Assembly: GCF_001661075.1 (NCBI RefSeq)
Contig: NZ_CP014870.1
Coordinates: 1,632,501 to 1,696,500 of the forward strand
DNA length: 64,000 nucleotides
Source of the DNA: Pseudomonas silesiensis
Lineage (GTDB): Bacteria > Pseudomonadota > Gammaproteobacteria > Pseudomonadales > Pseudomonadaceae
Reading direction: 5' to 3'
A program made the position numbers and the translations under genes. The notes beneath the pieces were generated by a model, which was given only the letters and a program-made list of their open reading frames with translations, was not told the DNA's origin and did no database searches. Shown here piece after piece: positions 12,586 through 22,215 of this stretch (position 1 is its first letter; every line of letters begins with the position of its first letter).

Positions 12586-12673
12586 TTGACCCTGCCATTT
12601 GACGCTGCTATTTGACGCTCAAGGGGAGGCGCGGGTATAAACCGCGTCTCGTTGTTTTGTCGGACTTTTCCCC

Positions 12674-13276
12674 ATGAGCTTCAGCCCACTGATTCGCCAA
12701 CTGATCGATGCCCTGCGAATTTTGCCCGGTGTCGGTCAGAAAACTGCCCAACGCATGGCGTTGCAGCTGCTCGAGCGGGATCGCAGCGGTGGCTCGCGCC
12801 TGGCCCTGGCACTGAGCCAGGCCATGGAAGGCGTTGGCCACTGCCGGCTGTGCCGCACGCTGACTGAAGACGATCTGTGCCCGCAATGCGCCGATACCCG
12901 TCGCGACGACACCTTGCTCTGCGTGGTGGAAGGACCGATGGATGTCTATGCAGTGGAACAGACGGGCTTTCGTGGGCGCTACTTCGTGCTCAAGGGCCAC
13001 CTGTCGCCTCTCGACGGCCTGGGCCCGGAAGCCATCGGTATTCCGCAACTGCTGGCGCGAATTGAAGAAGCGGGCACGTTCACTGAGGTTATCCTCGCCA
13101 CCAACCCGACGGTTGAAGGTGAAGCCACGGCGCACTACATCGCCCAGTTGCTCAGCAACAAGGGCCTGATCGCCTCGCGCATCGCCCATGGCGTGCCCTT
13201 GGGGGGCGAGCTGGAACTGGTCGATGGCGGGACGTTGGCGCATTCGTTTGCGGGGCGTAAGCCCATTACTCTGTAG
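12674..13276 (+). CDS. recR: Recombination mediator RecR
   Basis: A 200-residue RecR, which loads RecA at ssDNA gaps together with RecF and RecO. An N-terminal helix-hairpin-helix ([14 protein letters not shown]) is followed by a C4 zinc finger (Cys57, Cys60, Cys69, Cys72) and a Toprim domain starting [12 protein letters not shown], then the C-terminal [12 protein letters not shown] segment. Length is normal. In most bacteria, including other pseudomonads, recR follows dnaX and ybaB. Here a reductase gene precedes it and neither gene is in the window. Confidence 0.97.
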   Translation: MSFSPLIRQLIDALRILPGVGQKTAQRMALQLLERDRSGGSRLALALSQAMEGVGHCRLCRTLTEDDLCPQCADTRRDDTLLCVVEGPMDVYAVEQTGFRGRYFVLKGHLSPLDGLGPEAIGIPQLLARIEEAGTFTEVILATNPTVEGEATAHYIAQLLSNKGLIASRIAHGVPLGGELELVDGGTLAHSFAGRKPITL

Positions 13277-13288
13277 CGTTCGCACGGA

Positions 13289-13387
13289 CGCCTTCGCGGG
13301 CAAGCCCGCTCCCACAGAGTCCATTGGTGTACGCAAAATCTGCGAACACCCTTGATCCCTGTGGGAGCGGGCTTGCTCGCGAAGGCG
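13289..13387. repeat. REP doublet (REPIN) recR-apt
   Basis: Two inverted REP units, CGCCTTCGCGGGCAAGCCCG at 13289-13315 and its near-complement GTGGGAGCGGGCTTGCTCGC at 13361-13387, lie between the convergent recR and apt genes. It could form a large hairpin and serve as a bidirectional 3' end. Confidence 0.92.
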
Positions 13388-13404
13388 TCGGCGCAGGCAA
13401 CGCG

Positions 13405-13953
13405 CTACTTATCGTCCAGCGCAAACTGCGTCAGGCAAAAAGTAGGAATCCCCATATCTTCCAGCCGCTGCGACCCACCCAGCTCCGGCAGATCAATAAT
13501 CGCTGCCGCCTCATGCACCCGCGCACCCATGCGCCGAATCAGGTTCGCCGCCGCAATCAGCGTACCGCCAGTGGCAATCAGGTCATCGAACATCACCACC
13601 GCATCGCCTTCACACAGGCTGTCGGCGTGGACCTCGAGGAAGGCTTCGCCGTATTCGGTCGCATACCCCTCGGCCAGCACGTCGGCGGGCAGCTTGCCTT
13701 GCTTGCGGAACAACACCAGCGGCTTGTTCAACTGATAGGCCAGCACCGAACCGATCAGGAAGCCACGGGCGTCCATCGCCCCGATGTGGGTGAAATCCGC
13801 TTCGACATAACGGTGGGCGAAGCTGTCCATCACCAGGCGCAGGGCCGTGGGTGACTGGAACAACGGGGTGATGTCGCGAAAGATCACGCCTGGCTTGGGG
13901 AAGTCGATCACGGGGCGGATCAGGGATTTGATGTCGAAAGAATCGAAGGCCAT
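13405..13953 (-). CDS. apt: Adenine phosphoribosyltransferase
   Basis: A 182-residue cytosolic enzyme that converts adenine and PRPP to AMP in purine salvage. The PRPP-binding motif [13 protein letters not shown] lies at about 125-137, and the [15 protein letters not shown]-terminal hallmark is present. The frame is open 10 codons further upstream. The start at 13953 was chosen because it gives the standard Apt N-terminus [13 protein letters not shown] and has AGGA about 11 bp before it. Its 3' end faces the REP doublet. Confidence 0.96.
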   Translation of the reverse strand: MAFDSFDIKSLIRPVIDFPKPGVIFRDITPLFQSPTALRLVMDSFAHRYVEADFTHIGAMDARGFLIGSVLAYQLNKPLVLFRKQGKLPADVLAEGYATEYGEAFLEVHADSLCEGDAVVMFDDLIATGGTLIAAANLIRRMGARVHEAAAIIDLPELGGSQRLEDMGIPTFCLTQFALDDK

Positions 13954-14032
13954 TGTCGGAGAATCCTGGCAGGCTGCAAACATCGCAGTATAACGGCGGC
14001 TGAGCCCTTTCGCTCAGCCGCAAATGTCACCG

Positions 14033-14767
14033 TCAGCCTTCGAGCGAGCCGCCGGCCAAGGCGCACAGCTGGATCGGGTCGAGGATATGAATTTCCTTGC
14101 CTTCGGCGGCGATCAGTTCGTTTTGCTGAAAGCGCGTGAACACCCGGGAAACGGTTTCCACCGCCAGCCCCAGATAGTTGCCGATTTCGTTGCGCGACAT
14201 GCTCAGGCGGAACTGATTGGCCGAAAAACCCCGGGCGCGAAAGCGTGCCGAGAGGTTGACCAGGAACGTCGCGATACGCTCATCGGCGGTTTTCTTCGAC
14301 AACAGCAACATCATTTGCTGATCGTCACGGATCTCGCGGCTCATGACGCGCATCAATTGTCGGCGCAGTTGCGGCAGTTGCAGCGCCAGCTCGTCGAGGC
14401 GCTCGAACGGAATTTCACAGACCGAGGTGGTTTCCAGCGCTTGCGCCGAGACCGGGTGTTTTTCGGTGTCCATGCCCGACAAGCCGACCAGTTCACTCGG
14501 CAAATGGAAACCGGTGAGCTGCTCTTCGCCGCCATCGCTCAGGCTGAAGGTCTTCAAGGCGCCGGCGCGAACTGCATAAACGGAATCGAATGTGTCGCCC
14601 TGACGGAACAGGAACTCGCCCTTTTTCAGCGGGCGGCCACGTTTGACGATTTCGTCCAGCGCCTCCATGTCTTCCAGATTCAGAGAAAGTGGCAGGCAGA
14701 GGGGGGCCAGGCTGCAATCCTTGCAATGGGCCTGGCTTTGAGCGCGCAGTTTTACTGGCTCGGACAT
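14033..14767 (-). CDS. anr: Anaerobic regulator Anr (FNR family)
   Basis: A 244-residue CRP/FNR protein that senses oxygen through a [4Fe-4S] cluster and activates genes at TTGAT-N4-ATCAA sites. The cluster ligands are Cys15, Cys18, Cys24 and Cys117. A cyclic-nucleotide-like fold is followed by a C-terminal helix-turn-helix ([18 protein letters not shown]), whose E-SR residues read the TTGAT half site. The frame extends 17 codons upstream, but the conserved N-terminus starts at 14767. hemN lies just upstream on the same strand, and the cbb3 operons that Anr controls follow. Probable sites were found at four places in this window. Confidence 0.96.
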   Translation of the reverse strand: MSEPVKLRAQSQAHCKDCSLAPLCLPLSLNLEDMEALDEIVKRGRPLKKGEFLFRQGDTFDSVYAVRAGALKTFSLSDGGEEQLTGFHLPSELVGLSGMDTEKHPVSAQALETTSVCEIPFERLDELALQLPQLRRQLMRVMSREIRDDQQMMLLLSKKTADERIATFLVNLSARFRARGFSANQFRLSMSRNEIGNYLGLAVETVSRVFTRFQQNELIAAEGKEIHILDPIQLCALAGGSLEG

Positions 14768-14861
14768 TTCTTCAATCCTTGTGGGAAAAAACACACATAA
14801 GCCGTAAGGGTAACTCACGGGAGGACATTCAAGCCAGCGCCTGGCGATTTTGTCGCAGCGT

Positions 14862-16244
14862 TTAAATTACCCGTGAAAATCGCTGGCGATTCTGCTCGCC
14901 CAGATAGGCGTCGAACACCATGCACACTGAACGCACCAGCAACCGCCCCGCGGGCAGCACGCTGATTTTTTCGTTATCGATTTCGATCAGGCCATCACCG
15001 GCCATTATCTGCAGTTGGGGCCACAGATCGGCAAAGTAACCTTGAAAGTCGATATTGAAGTCGTGTTCGATCCTGGCGAATTCCAGGCTGAAGTGGCAAA
15101 TCAATTGCTGGATGACGGCCCGACGCAGGCGATCGTCGGCGTTGCACAGCAGACCGCGATTGGTGGCCGGTTGCACGCAGGCCAGCGCGTTCTGATACTG
15201 ATTCAGGTCGCTGCTGTTCTGGCAGTACAGGTCGCCGATCTGGCTGATGGCCGAAACGCCGAGGCCGATCAGGTCGCAGTGACCGTGGGTGGTGTAGCCC
15301 TGGAAATTGCGTTGCAGGGTCGATTCTTCCTGGGCTATCGCCAGTTCATCGTCGGGGAGCGCGAAGTGATCCATGCCGATGTAGCGGTAACCGGCGGCGG
15401 TCAGTTGTTGGATAGTGCCCTGCAGCATCTCCAGTTTCTGCGCCGGTGTCGGCAGTTCGTCGCTGTTGATGCGACGCTGGGGCATGAAGCGTTCCGGCAG
15501 GTGGGCATAGTTGAACACCGAGAGCCGGTCGGGTTGCAGCGCGATGACTTCGTCGACCGTGCGCGCGAAGTTCTCGGGTGTCTGTCTCGGCAATCCATAG
15601 ATGAGGTCAATGTTGATCGAGCGAAATTGCAGGGTGCGGGCGGCGTCGATCACCGCGCGGGTCTGTTCCAGGCTTTGCAAGCGATTCACCGCCCGTTGCA
15701 CCGCCGGATCGAGGTCCTGCAGGCCGATGCTGACACGATTGAACCCCAGCTCACGCAACAGGCCCATGGTCGACCAATCGGCTTCGCGAGGGTCGATCTC
15801 GATGCCGTAGTCGCCGGAATCATCGTCCAGCAAGTTGAAGCTTTTGCGCAACCGGGCCATCAACTGGCGCAGTTCGTCGTGACTGAGAAAAGTCGGCGTG
15901 CCACCACCGAAATGCAGCTGCTCGACTTTCTGCGCCGGGTCCAGGTGGCAGGCGATCAGCTGGATTTCCTGTTCCAGACGCTGCAAATAAGGCAGGGCCC
16001 GGCCGCGGTCCTTGGTGATGACTTTGTTACAGGCGCAGTAGTAGCAAATGTTCGCGCAGAAGGGCACATGCACATAGAGCGACAACGGACGCTGGGCCTT
16101 GCGGCTGTCACGCAGGGCATGGAACAGGTCGAAGCTGCCGACATGACCGTCGAACTGCAGGGCGGTGGGATAGGAGGTGTAGCGCGGTCCCGCCAGGTCA
16201 TAGCGGCGGATCAGATCGGTGTCCCAACGAATGGCGTCGAGCAT
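14862..16244 (-). CDS. hemN: Oxygen-independent coproporphyrinogen III dehydrogenase
   Basis: A 460-residue radical-SAM enzyme that oxidatively decarboxylates coproporphyrinogen III to protoporphyrinogen IX without oxygen in heme synthesis. The SAM-cluster motif is Cys63-x3-Cys67-x2-Cys70, followed by a further Cys72 as in true HemN. The [12 protein letters not shown]-binding segment and the R-Y-T-S-YPTA N-terminal trip-wire region are present. Two ATGs are adjacent (16247 and 16244), and the second matches the family start. A perfect Anr box sits 74 bp upstream with a -10 at class II spacing, so induction at low oxygen is expected. Confidence 0.97.
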   Translation of the reverse strand: MLDAIRWDTDLIRRYDLAGPRYTSYPTALQFDGHVGSFDLFHALRDSRKAQRPLSLYVHVPFCANICYYCACNKVITKDRGRALPYLQRLEQEIQLIACHLDPAQKVEQLHFGGGTPTFLSHDELRQLMARLRKSFNLLDDDSGDYGIEIDPREADWSTMGLLRELGFNRVSIGLQDLDPAVQRAVNRLQSLEQTRAVIDAARTLQFRSINIDLIYGLPRQTPENFARTVDEVIALQPDRLSVFNYAHLPERFMPQRRINSDELPTPAQKLEMLQGTIQQLTAAGYRYIGMDHFALPDDELAIAQEESTLQRNFQGYTTHGHCDLIGLGVSAISQIGDLYCQNSSDLNQYQNALACVQPATNRGLLCNADDRLRRAVIQQLICHFSLEFARIEHDFNIDFQGYFADLWPQLQIMAGDGLIEIDNEKISVLPAGRLLVRSVCMVFDAYLGEQNRQRFSRVI

Positions 16245-16283
16245 CATGCGGGCATTCCCCCGGATAGGCTGGCTGTGGTGGCG

Positions 16284-16325
16284 AGTCTAGGGGCGGCGGA
16301 GTGGGGGCATCTTGATTTGTATCAA
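16284..16325 (-). promoter_or_regulatory. Anr-dependent hemN promoter
   Basis: A perfect Anr/FNR box, TTGATTTGTATCAA, at 16312-16325. On the minus strand TAGACT (16284-16289) follows exactly 22 nt after the box. This places the box centre at about -41.5, the class II arrangement. No -35 hexamer is needed in this layout. Confidence 0.88.
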
Positions 16326-16350
16326 AGGTAGAGATCTGTGGTGTCAGTGA

Positions 16351-16453
16351 GGGCCTCTTCGCGGGCAAGCCCGCTCCCACAGGATTTTGGATTGCCTCAG
16401 TTCTGTGTTCCAAACAAAGATCCTGTGGGAGCGGGCTTGCCCGCGATGGGGCC
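16351..16453. repeat. REP doublet upstream of hemN
   Basis: Inverted REP units GGCCTCTTCGCGGGCAAGCC at 16353-16380 and GTGGGAGCGGGCTTGCCCGC at 16425-16453, separated by 44 bp. They lie between the 3' end of the TauE/SafE gene and the hemN promoter, 26 bp from the Anr box. Confidence 0.92.
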
Positions 16454-16462
16454 ACCGCCGAT

Positions 16463-17146
16463 CTAATGCCCCATGAGCCAATGCTGATGCGGCCCAGGCA
16501 AGGTCCAGATACCAAACAGCATCACCAGCAACCCACCGGCCACACGTACGCTGCGCTTGCGCAACAACGCTGTGACCCGCTCGGCCGCCAGCCCCGTGGC
16601 CAGCAGCACCGGCCAGGTGCCCAGCCCGAACGCGAGCATCAGCAGTGCACTGTCCAGCGCATTGCCCTGACTCGCCGACCACAGCAGCGTGCTGTAGACC
16701 AGACCGCAGGGCAGCCAGCCCCAGAGCGCGCCCAGCAGCAATGCGCGGGGCAGGCTCGACACCGGCAGCAATTTGTTGGCAACCGGCTGGATGTGCCGCC
16801 ACAAGCCGCGACCGAGGCTTTCGATGCGGGTCAGGCCGCTCCACCACCCGGCCAGGTACAGGCCCATGGCGATCAGCAATAACCCGGCGATGACGCGCAT
16901 GAACATCGCGGCCGGGCTGTTGGCCACCGCCCAGCCGGCCAGTCCGATCAGCAGGCCGGCGGCGGCATAGCTGAGAATTCGTCCCAGGTTATAGGCCAGC
17001 AGCAACCGAAAGCGTCGGCTGCGCTGCTCCTGGGGAATCGCCAGGGTCAGCGCGCCCATCAAGCCGCCGCACATCCCCAGGCAATGACCACCACCGAGCA
17101 GGCCAAGAATCACCGCAGACACCAGCAGGGGCGCCAACTCAAGCAT
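16463..17146 (-). CDS. TauE/SafE-family membrane protein of the cco cluster
   Basis: A 227-residue polytopic protein with about six membrane segments. The N-terminus carries the hallmark GGGHCLGMCGGLMGA, a His/Cys-rich motif of the UreH/DsbD-like branch linked to copper and heavy-metal handling. This gene follows ccoS in many pseudomonads, so a part in copper supply to the cbb3 oxidase is plausible but inferred. The open frame runs 54 codons upstream, but that part is the shadow of ccoS. The chosen ATG overlaps the ccoS end by 8 bp, typical of translational coupling. Confidence 0.85.
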   Translation of the reverse strand: MLELAPLLVSAVILGLLGGGHCLGMCGGLMGALTLAIPQEQRSRRFRLLLAYNLGRILSYAAAGLLIGLAGWAVANSPAAMFMRVIAGLLLIAMGLYLAGWWSGLTRIESLGRGLWRHIQPVANKLLPVSSLPRALLLGALWGWLPCGLVYSTLLWSASQGNALDSALLMLAFGLGTWPVLLATGLAAERVTALLRKRSVRVAGGLLVMLFGIWTLPGPHQHWLMGH

Positions 17147-17357
17147 GCGGAGGCGCCTTGTCGTCCGGTTTGGCCGGATGGCCGCCGGCCTCGTCGACCG
17201 CCGCCTGGTGATTGGGGTCCTGATCGTCGAACAGGATGCTGTGGGCCGGGCCGTCCAGATCGTCGTACTGACCGCTGTCGACCGCCCAGAAGAAAATGTA
17301 GATCGCAATGGCCACGATCAGCAGCGCGGCCGGGATCATCACGTAGAGAGCTGGCAT
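17139..17357 (-). CDS. ccoS: cbb3 oxidase assembly protein CcoS
   Basis: A 72-residue protein with one N-terminal membrane helix (about 4-26) followed by FWAVDSGQYDDLDGPAH, the conserved CcoS signature, and a variable hydrophilic tail. CcoS is needed for cofactor insertion (heme b and CuB) into CcoN. It sits between ccoI and the TauE/SafE gene in the usual ccoGHIS order. Confidence 0.95.
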   Translation of the reverse strand: MPALYVMIPAALLIVAIAIYIFFWAVDSGQYDDLDGPAHSILFDDQDPNHQAAVDEAGGHPAKPDDKAPPHA

Positions 17358-17380
17358 GGGTCACTCCATGCCCGCGCGGC

Positions 17381-19834
17381 TCAGGCCGGCAGCGGGCGGG
17401 TTTGTGGCGTGGCGCTGGCGGCGGGCGCGCTCGGCAGGCGAGTCAGGCGCAGGGCGTTCAGCACCACGGTCAACGAACTGATGGACATGCCGACCGCGGC
17501 CCATACCGGGGTGATCCAGCCGAGGGCGGCGAAGGGCAACATGAGGCCATTGTACAGCCCGGCCCACAGCAGGTTCTCGATGATTACCCGACGGGTGCGC
17601 CGGGCCAGGCTGAAAGCTTGCACCAGTGCATCGAGCCGGTTGGACAGCAACACCGCATCGGCACTGGTCTTGGCCAGGTCCGTCGCCGACCCCATCGCCA
17701 CGCTGATGTCGGCGGCGGCCAGCACCGGCACGTCGTTGACCCCGTCACCGAGCATCAACACCTTGCGACCTTCCTTGTGCAGTTGTTGCAAGACCTGCAA
17801 TTTATCGTCCGGACGCAAACCGCCACGGGCTTCGTCGATGCCCAGTTCAGCCGCGACGCTGGCCACCATCGGCGAACTGTCGCCGGACAGCAGCAACGTG
17901 CGCCAGCCCCGGGCCTTGCACGCGGCGAGCAGCGCGGGGGCGTCGCTGCGCAAACGGTCGTCGAGGACAAACCATGCCAGCGGCCCCTGGTGGTTGCCGA
18001 GCAGCAACCATTGGCCGGCTTCGTCCGGCATGGCGGGCACGGCGGCACCACTGAGTTCGCAGACAAATCCCGGTTGGCCGATACGCAAACGTTGTTCACC
18101 GACCATTCCCTGGAGGCCGAGGCCCGGCGTACTGTGGACTTCTTCAGCGGCCAGCGGCGCCCGGCCGAAAGCGCGGGCGATCGGGTGTTCGGAACGGTTT
18201 TCCAGGGCGGCGGCGAGGCTCAGGCATTCATCGCTGTCGAGCGCGCCGAGCGGGCGGATCGAGCGCAGCGCCAGGCGGCCTTCTGTGAGGGTGCCGGTCT
18301 TGTCGAAAATCACCGTGTCGATCTGGTTCAGGCCTTCCAGCACATGACCGCGCGTCAGCAACAGGCCAAGTCTATGCAGCGTTCCGGTGGCGGCGGTGAG
18401 GGCGGTCGGCGTGGCCAGGGACAAGGCGCAAGGGCAAGTCGCAACCAGCATCGCCAGCACGATCCAGAACGCCCGTGACGAATCCAGTTCCCACCACACC
18501 AGACCGATGACGGCCGCGGCAATCAGCGACAGCAGCAGGAACCACTGCGCGGCGCGGTCGGCAATTTCCGCCAGGCGCGGCTTTTCGGCCTGGGCACGGT
18601 CCAGCAGGCGGACGATGGCGGACAATCGGGTGTCCTGGCCGAGGGCCAGCACTTGCACGGTCAATGCGCCCTCGACGTTCAGGGTGCCAGCGGTGACCGC
18701 ATCGCCCGGCAGCCGTGACTGCGGCAGGTATTCTCCGGTGAGCAGGGATTCGTCGATGCTCGACTGGCCGTCGAGGATTTTGCCATCCGCCGGGAGGATC
18801 GCACCGGGATGCACCAGCACCTGATCGCCCACGCGCAATTCGCTGAGCAGGATGCGCTCGCTCTGGCCGTCAGCACTCAGGCGCAGGCAAGATGCGGGCA
18901 ACAGATTGACCAGCTGCGCGGTGGCAGCGGCGGTACGTTCCCGGGCGCGGCGTTCCAGGTAGCGTCCGGCCAGCAGGAACAGCGCGAACATGCCGACGGC
19001 ATCGAAGTACAGTTCGCCGACCCCGGTGATCGAGGTCCAGATCCCGGCGATGTAGGCGCTGCCGATCGCCAGCGATACCGAAACGTCCATGGTCAGGTGC
19101 CGGGTGCGCAGGTCGCGCAGGGCGCCCTTGAAGAAGGGCGCGCAACTGTAGAACACGATCGGCGTGGTGAGGAACAGTGCGACCCAGCGCAGGATGGTGT
19201 GCAGCTCGGGGCTGAGGTCGATATTGAATTCCGGCCAGGTGGCCATGGTCGCCATCATCGCCTGGAACCACAGCAGGCCGGCGACCCCGAGCTGGCGCAG
19301 GGCCAGGCGGTTTTCACTGGCCAGTTGTTCGCTGGCACGGTCGGCTTGATAAGGGTGTGCGGCGTAACCGATGTGGCGCAATTCGCTCAGTACCCGGCTC
19401 AGCGGCAATTGCCCGTCGGCCCAGCGTACGTGCAGGCGATGATTGGACAGGTTCAGGCGCGCTTCGGCCACCGCCGGCAAGCCACGCAGGTGTTTCTCGA
19501 TCAGCCAGCCGCAGGCGGCGCAGCTGATGCCTTCCATCAATAACGTGGTTTCGGCGAGCTCGCCTTCGTGGCGAACGAAGGGTTTCTGCACGTCGGCGCG
19601 GTCGTACAACGCCAGCTCGTCCACCAGTTGCACGGGCAAGGCTTCGGGGTTGGCCGAGGCTTCGCTGCGATGCTGGTAATAGCTTTCAAGGCCCCCGGCG
19701 ACAATCGCCTCGGCCACGGCCTGGCAACCCGGGCAACAGAACTCGCGGGTTTCACCGAGGACGGCAGCGGTGAAGCGGCTGCCGGCCGGGACGGGCAGGG
19801 CGCAGTGGTAGCAGGGGAGTGGCGTGGTGGTCAT
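17381..19834 (-). CDS. ccoI: P1B-type copper ATPase CcoI
   Basis: An 817-residue P-type ATPase that delivers copper for cbb3 oxidase assembly. In order: an N-terminal Cys-rich zinc-ribbon-like segment (CYHC and CCPGC), a heavy-metal domain with GISCAACGW, membrane helices, an A-domain with LTGE, the membrane metal site CPC in VATCPCALSLATPT, the phosphorylation site DKTGT and the hinge GDGVNDVPVLAAAD. The open frame extends 23 codons further, but those codons are translated REP sequence. ATG 19834 is the natural start. ccoS follows 23 bp downstream. Confidence 0.95.
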   Translation of the reverse strand: MTTTPLPCYHCALPVPAGSRFTAAVLGETREFCCPGCQAVAEAIVAGGLESYYQHRSEASANPEALPVQLVDELALYDRADVQKPFVRHEGELAETTLLMEGISCAACGWLIEKHLRGLPAVAEARLNLSNHRLHVRWADGQLPLSRVLSELRHIGYAAHPYQADRASEQLASENRLALRQLGVAGLLWFQAMMATMATWPEFNIDLSPELHTILRWVALFLTTPIVFYSCAPFFKGALRDLRTRHLTMDVSVSLAIGSAYIAGIWTSITGVGELYFDAVGMFALFLLAGRYLERRARERTAAATAQLVNLLPASCLRLSADGQSERILLSELRVGDQVLVHPGAILPADGKILDGQSSIDESLLTGEYLPQSRLPGDAVTAGTLNVEGALTVQVLALGQDTRLSAIVRLLDRAQAEKPRLAEIADRAAQWFLLLSLIAAAVIGLVWWELDSSRAFWIVLAMLVATCPCALSLATPTALTAATGTLHRLGLLLTRGHVLEGLNQIDTVIFDKTGTLTEGRLALRSIRPLGALDSDECLSLAAALENRSEHPIARAFGRAPLAAEEVHSTPGLGLQGMVGEQRLRIGQPGFVCELSGAAVPAMPDEAGQWLLLGNHQGPLAWFVLDDRLRSDAPALLAACKARGWRTLLLSGDSSPMVASVAAELGIDEARGGLRPDDKLQVLQQLHKEGRKVLMLGDGVNDVPVLAAADISVAMGSATDLAKTSADAVLLSNRLDALVQAFSLARRTRRVIIENLLWAGLYNGLMLPFAALGWITPVWAAVGMSISSLTVVLNALRLTRLPSAPAASATPQTRPLPA

Positions 19835-19873
19835 GGAATTATCACTAGTACCGCAGATCTCTATCGTTGGATA

Positions 19874-19976
19874 GGGCCTCTTCGCGGGCAAGCCCGCTCC
19901 CACATTTGATCGGTGTCGTACACAACATTTGTGTCCACCGCAGATCCACTGTGGGAGCGGGCTTGCCCGCGAATGC
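19874..19976. repeat. REP doublet ccoI-ccoH
   Basis: Inverted REP units at 19874-19903 (CTTCGCGGGCAAGCCCGCTC core) and 19951-19976 (GTGGGAGCGGGCTTGCCCGC core). They separate ccoI from ccoH inside an otherwise tight assembly-gene cluster and could lower read-through into ccoI. Confidence 0.92.
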
Positions 19977-19991
19977 GCAAAGCGCAGGTTT

Positions 19992-20531
19992 TTACTTCTT
20001 CAGGTCTTCCGCGCCCTGCAGCGGCTCGTCACCCAGCAGCAGATCCTTGTCATGACTGACCTGTTCTTCCTCGAACATGCGCCAGGTTTTCCCATCCTGC
20101 ACACCCAGCAACTCCACGAAGCGGCGGCCGTCGACCTTGTCGCTCACCTGGCCGATGTAGCGGCCCTGTTCGGTTTCGCTGCGGGCGAGGGTGATCTTGC
20201 GATCCTTCTCCGGCTGGGTCGGCGAGATCAGGTTCAGCTCCAGGGTGTCCGGTGCGCTGTTGCCGTCCAGGCGTACATCGACTTCGCCGGTCACGCCATC
20301 CAGGTGGACGCTGGCGCGCAACAGCAGGGTCTGGGCCAGCAGTTCACGGTCCAGCGAACGGTTGATGCCCTTGCCGGCCTCGTAGTAGTTATCGTTGACC
20401 AGGTTGTCCGGGTTGTTCACCGCGATGGTCACCATGGACAAGGTCAGCGCTACCGAGCAGGCGAGGATGGCGATGATGATCCACGGCCAAAGGTGCTTGT
20501 ACCAGGGACTTGTGGCATTTGCTGCGGGCAT
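19992..20531 (-). CDS. ccoH: FixH-family protein CcoH
   Basis: A 179-residue single-pass protein with a short N-terminus, a membrane helix (about 15-38), a periplasmic FixH domain with the VNDNYYEAGKGIN motif near 45-57, and a charged tail. CcoH stabilises the CcoNOP complex during assembly. The start at 20531 was preferred over an upstream in-frame codon because GAGAGAAG precedes it. It begins 11 bp after ccoG. Confidence 0.94.
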   Translation of the reverse strand: MPAANATSPWYKHLWPWIIIAILACSVALTLSMVTIAVNNPDNLVNDNYYEAGKGINRSLDRELLAQTLLLRASVHLDGVTGEVDVRLDGNSAPDTLELNLISPTQPEKDRKITLARSETEQGRYIGQVSDKVDGRRFVELLGVQDGKTWRMFEEEQVSHDKDLLLGDEPLQGAEDLKK

Positions 20532-20542
20532 GGTCACTTCTC

Positions 20543-21958
20543 TCAACGAATTTGTGGGCCGATGAACCGGCTCTTGGCTTCAACGTGGATGCTGGCGTCA
20601 TCGGCGTCCTTGAGGATGAACTTCACCTCGTTGGTACTCGACGGCAGTTGTTCCGGTGCGCTGGACAACTCCACCGGCTGGCTGAAAATCTCCCCGGCGG
20701 CGACTTTGATTTCACGCTTGCCTTGCAGCTTGAGGTCCGGCAGGCCAGAGGCTTCCAGCAGGTAGGTGTGGTCGCGCTGGTCCTTGTTCATGATCTTCAG
20801 GCTGTAGACGTTTTCGATCCGGCCTTCGGCGTTCTCGCGGTACAGCACCCGATCCTTGCTGACATCGAAGCCGACCAGCGAACGCATGAAGAACGCGGTC
20901 ACCAGCAAGGCGATCATCGCCAGCAGCACCGTGGCATAGCCGATCAGGCGGGGACGCAGTTTATTGGTTTTTTGCCCGGACAGGTTGTGCTCGGTGGTGT
21001 AGCTGATCAGGCCCCGGGGATAATCCATCTTGTCCATGATGCTGTCGCAGGCATCGATGCAGGCTGCACAGCCAATGCATTCGACCTGCAGGCCATCGCG
21101 GATATCGATACCGGTCGGGCAGACCTGGACGCACATGGTGCAGTCGATGCAATCGCCCAGGCCCATGGCTTTGTAGTCGACGCCTTTCTTGCGCGGGCCA
21201 CGGGATTCGCCACGGCGCGGGTCGTAGGAAACGATCAGGGTGTCCTTGTCGAACATCACGCTCTGGAAGCGTGCGTACGGGCACATGTAGATGCACACCT
21301 GTTCACGCAGCCAGCCGGCGTTGCCATAGGTGGCGAGGGTGAAGAAACCGACCCAGAAGTAGGACCAGCCATCGGCTGCGCCAGTGAAGAAGTCGATGGT
21401 CAATTCGCGGATCGGCGAGAAGTAGCCGACGAAGGTCATGCCCGTCACGAAGCCGATCAACAGCCACATTGCGTGTTTGCTGAACTTGCGCAGGAACTTG
21501 TTGGCGCTCATCGGCGCCTTGTCGAGCTTGATGCGCTGGTTGCGGTCGCCTTCGGTAACCTTCTCGCACCACATGAAAATCCAGGTCCAGACACTCTGCG
21601 GGCAGGTATAGCCACACCAGACCCGTCCGGCATATACGGTGATGAAAAACAGGCCGAAGGCGCTGACGATCAGAATCCCCGAGAGCAGGATGAAGTCCTG
21701 GGGCCAGAAGGTCGCACCAAAAATGAAGAACTTGCGCTCCGGCAGGTTCCACCAGACGGCCTGGTGGCCACCCCAATTGAGCCAGACCGTACCGAAATAC
21801 AGCAGGAACAGCCCGGCACCGCCCATCATCCGCAGGTTGCGGAACAGCCCGGTGAAGGCGCGGGTGTAGATCTTTTCCCGAGAGGCGTAGAGGTCGACGG
21901 TGCTGTTGGTGTTTTTGGCAGGCGGGGTAACGTCGTGTACCGGAATCTGGTTGCTCAT
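20543..21958 (-). CDS. ccoG: Polyferredoxin-type assembly protein CcoG
   Basis: A 471-residue membrane iron-sulfur protein that acts as a cupric reductase in cbb3 oxidase assembly. About five membrane helices, a CGYTCPQSVWTW motif near 116 and a double [4Fe-4S] ferredoxin domain (two CxxCxxCxxxC clusters around 255-305) are present, with a C-terminal periplasmic Ig-like domain. Two ATGs are adjacent, and the second gives the family N-terminus MSNQIPVHDV. An Anr-like box lies about 170 bp upstream. ccoH, ccoI and ccoS follow. Confidence 0.95.
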   Translation of the reverse strand: MSNQIPVHDVTPPAKNTNSTVDLYASREKIYTRAFTGLFRNLRMMGGAGLFLLYFGTVWLNWGGHQAVWWNLPERKFFIFGATFWPQDFILLSGILIVSAFGLFFITVYAGRVWCGYTCPQSVWTWIFMWCEKVTEGDRNQRIKLDKAPMSANKFLRKFSKHAMWLLIGFVTGMTFVGYFSPIRELTIDFFTGAADGWSYFWVGFFTLATYGNAGWLREQVCIYMCPYARFQSVMFDKDTLIVSYDPRRGESRGPRKKGVDYKAMGLGDCIDCTMCVQVCPTGIDIRDGLQVECIGCAACIDACDSIMDKMDYPRGLISYTTEHNLSGQKTNKLRPRLIGYATVLLAMIALLVTAFFMRSLVGFDVSKDRVLYRENAEGRIENVYSLKIMNKDQRDHTYLLEASGLPDLKLQGKREIKVAAGEIFSQPVELSSAPEQLPSSTNEVKFILKDADDASIHVEAKSRFIGPQIR

Positions 21959-22124
21959 CATTGCATCCCACGGCAGTGGAAAAATGCCCCGGTCAGTACA
22001 TGCCGACCGCGGTCAAAAAGGGTGTAGCAGTGGCGCAATGATACGCCTGTCGCTCTGGGTCAAGGGTGCGACCTTTGGTCGCGTTGGGGGAAGGGCGAGG
22101 ATGGTGTAGCAGATGTAACAAATC

Positions 22125-22138
22125 ATGATCCAGATCAA
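22125..22138 (-). promoter_or_regulatory. Anr-like box upstream of ccoG
   Basis: Read on the minus strand the site is TTGATCTGGATCAT, one mismatch from TTGAT-N4-ATCAA. It lies about 167 bp before the ccoG start. No clear -10 is seen at the class II distance, so its use is uncertain. Confidence 0.6.
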
Positions 22139-22215
22139 TTGACTATAGACGATCCATGAAACACCTCTCCCGAGATGCTGCCTGGATCGCAGAGACTCTT
22201 TGACGCTGCAAAGCG

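Noticed and set aside
13289..13387. Possible CRISPR repeats or integron sites among the repeated GC-rich units
   Set aside because: Units are inverted pairs with a REP core, no regular spacers and no cas or integrase genes.
17084..18478. A 464-codon plus-strand frame over ccoS and ccoI
   Set aside because: Composition is Arg/Gly/Gln-rich without domains, and both ccoI and ccoS are certain on the other strand.
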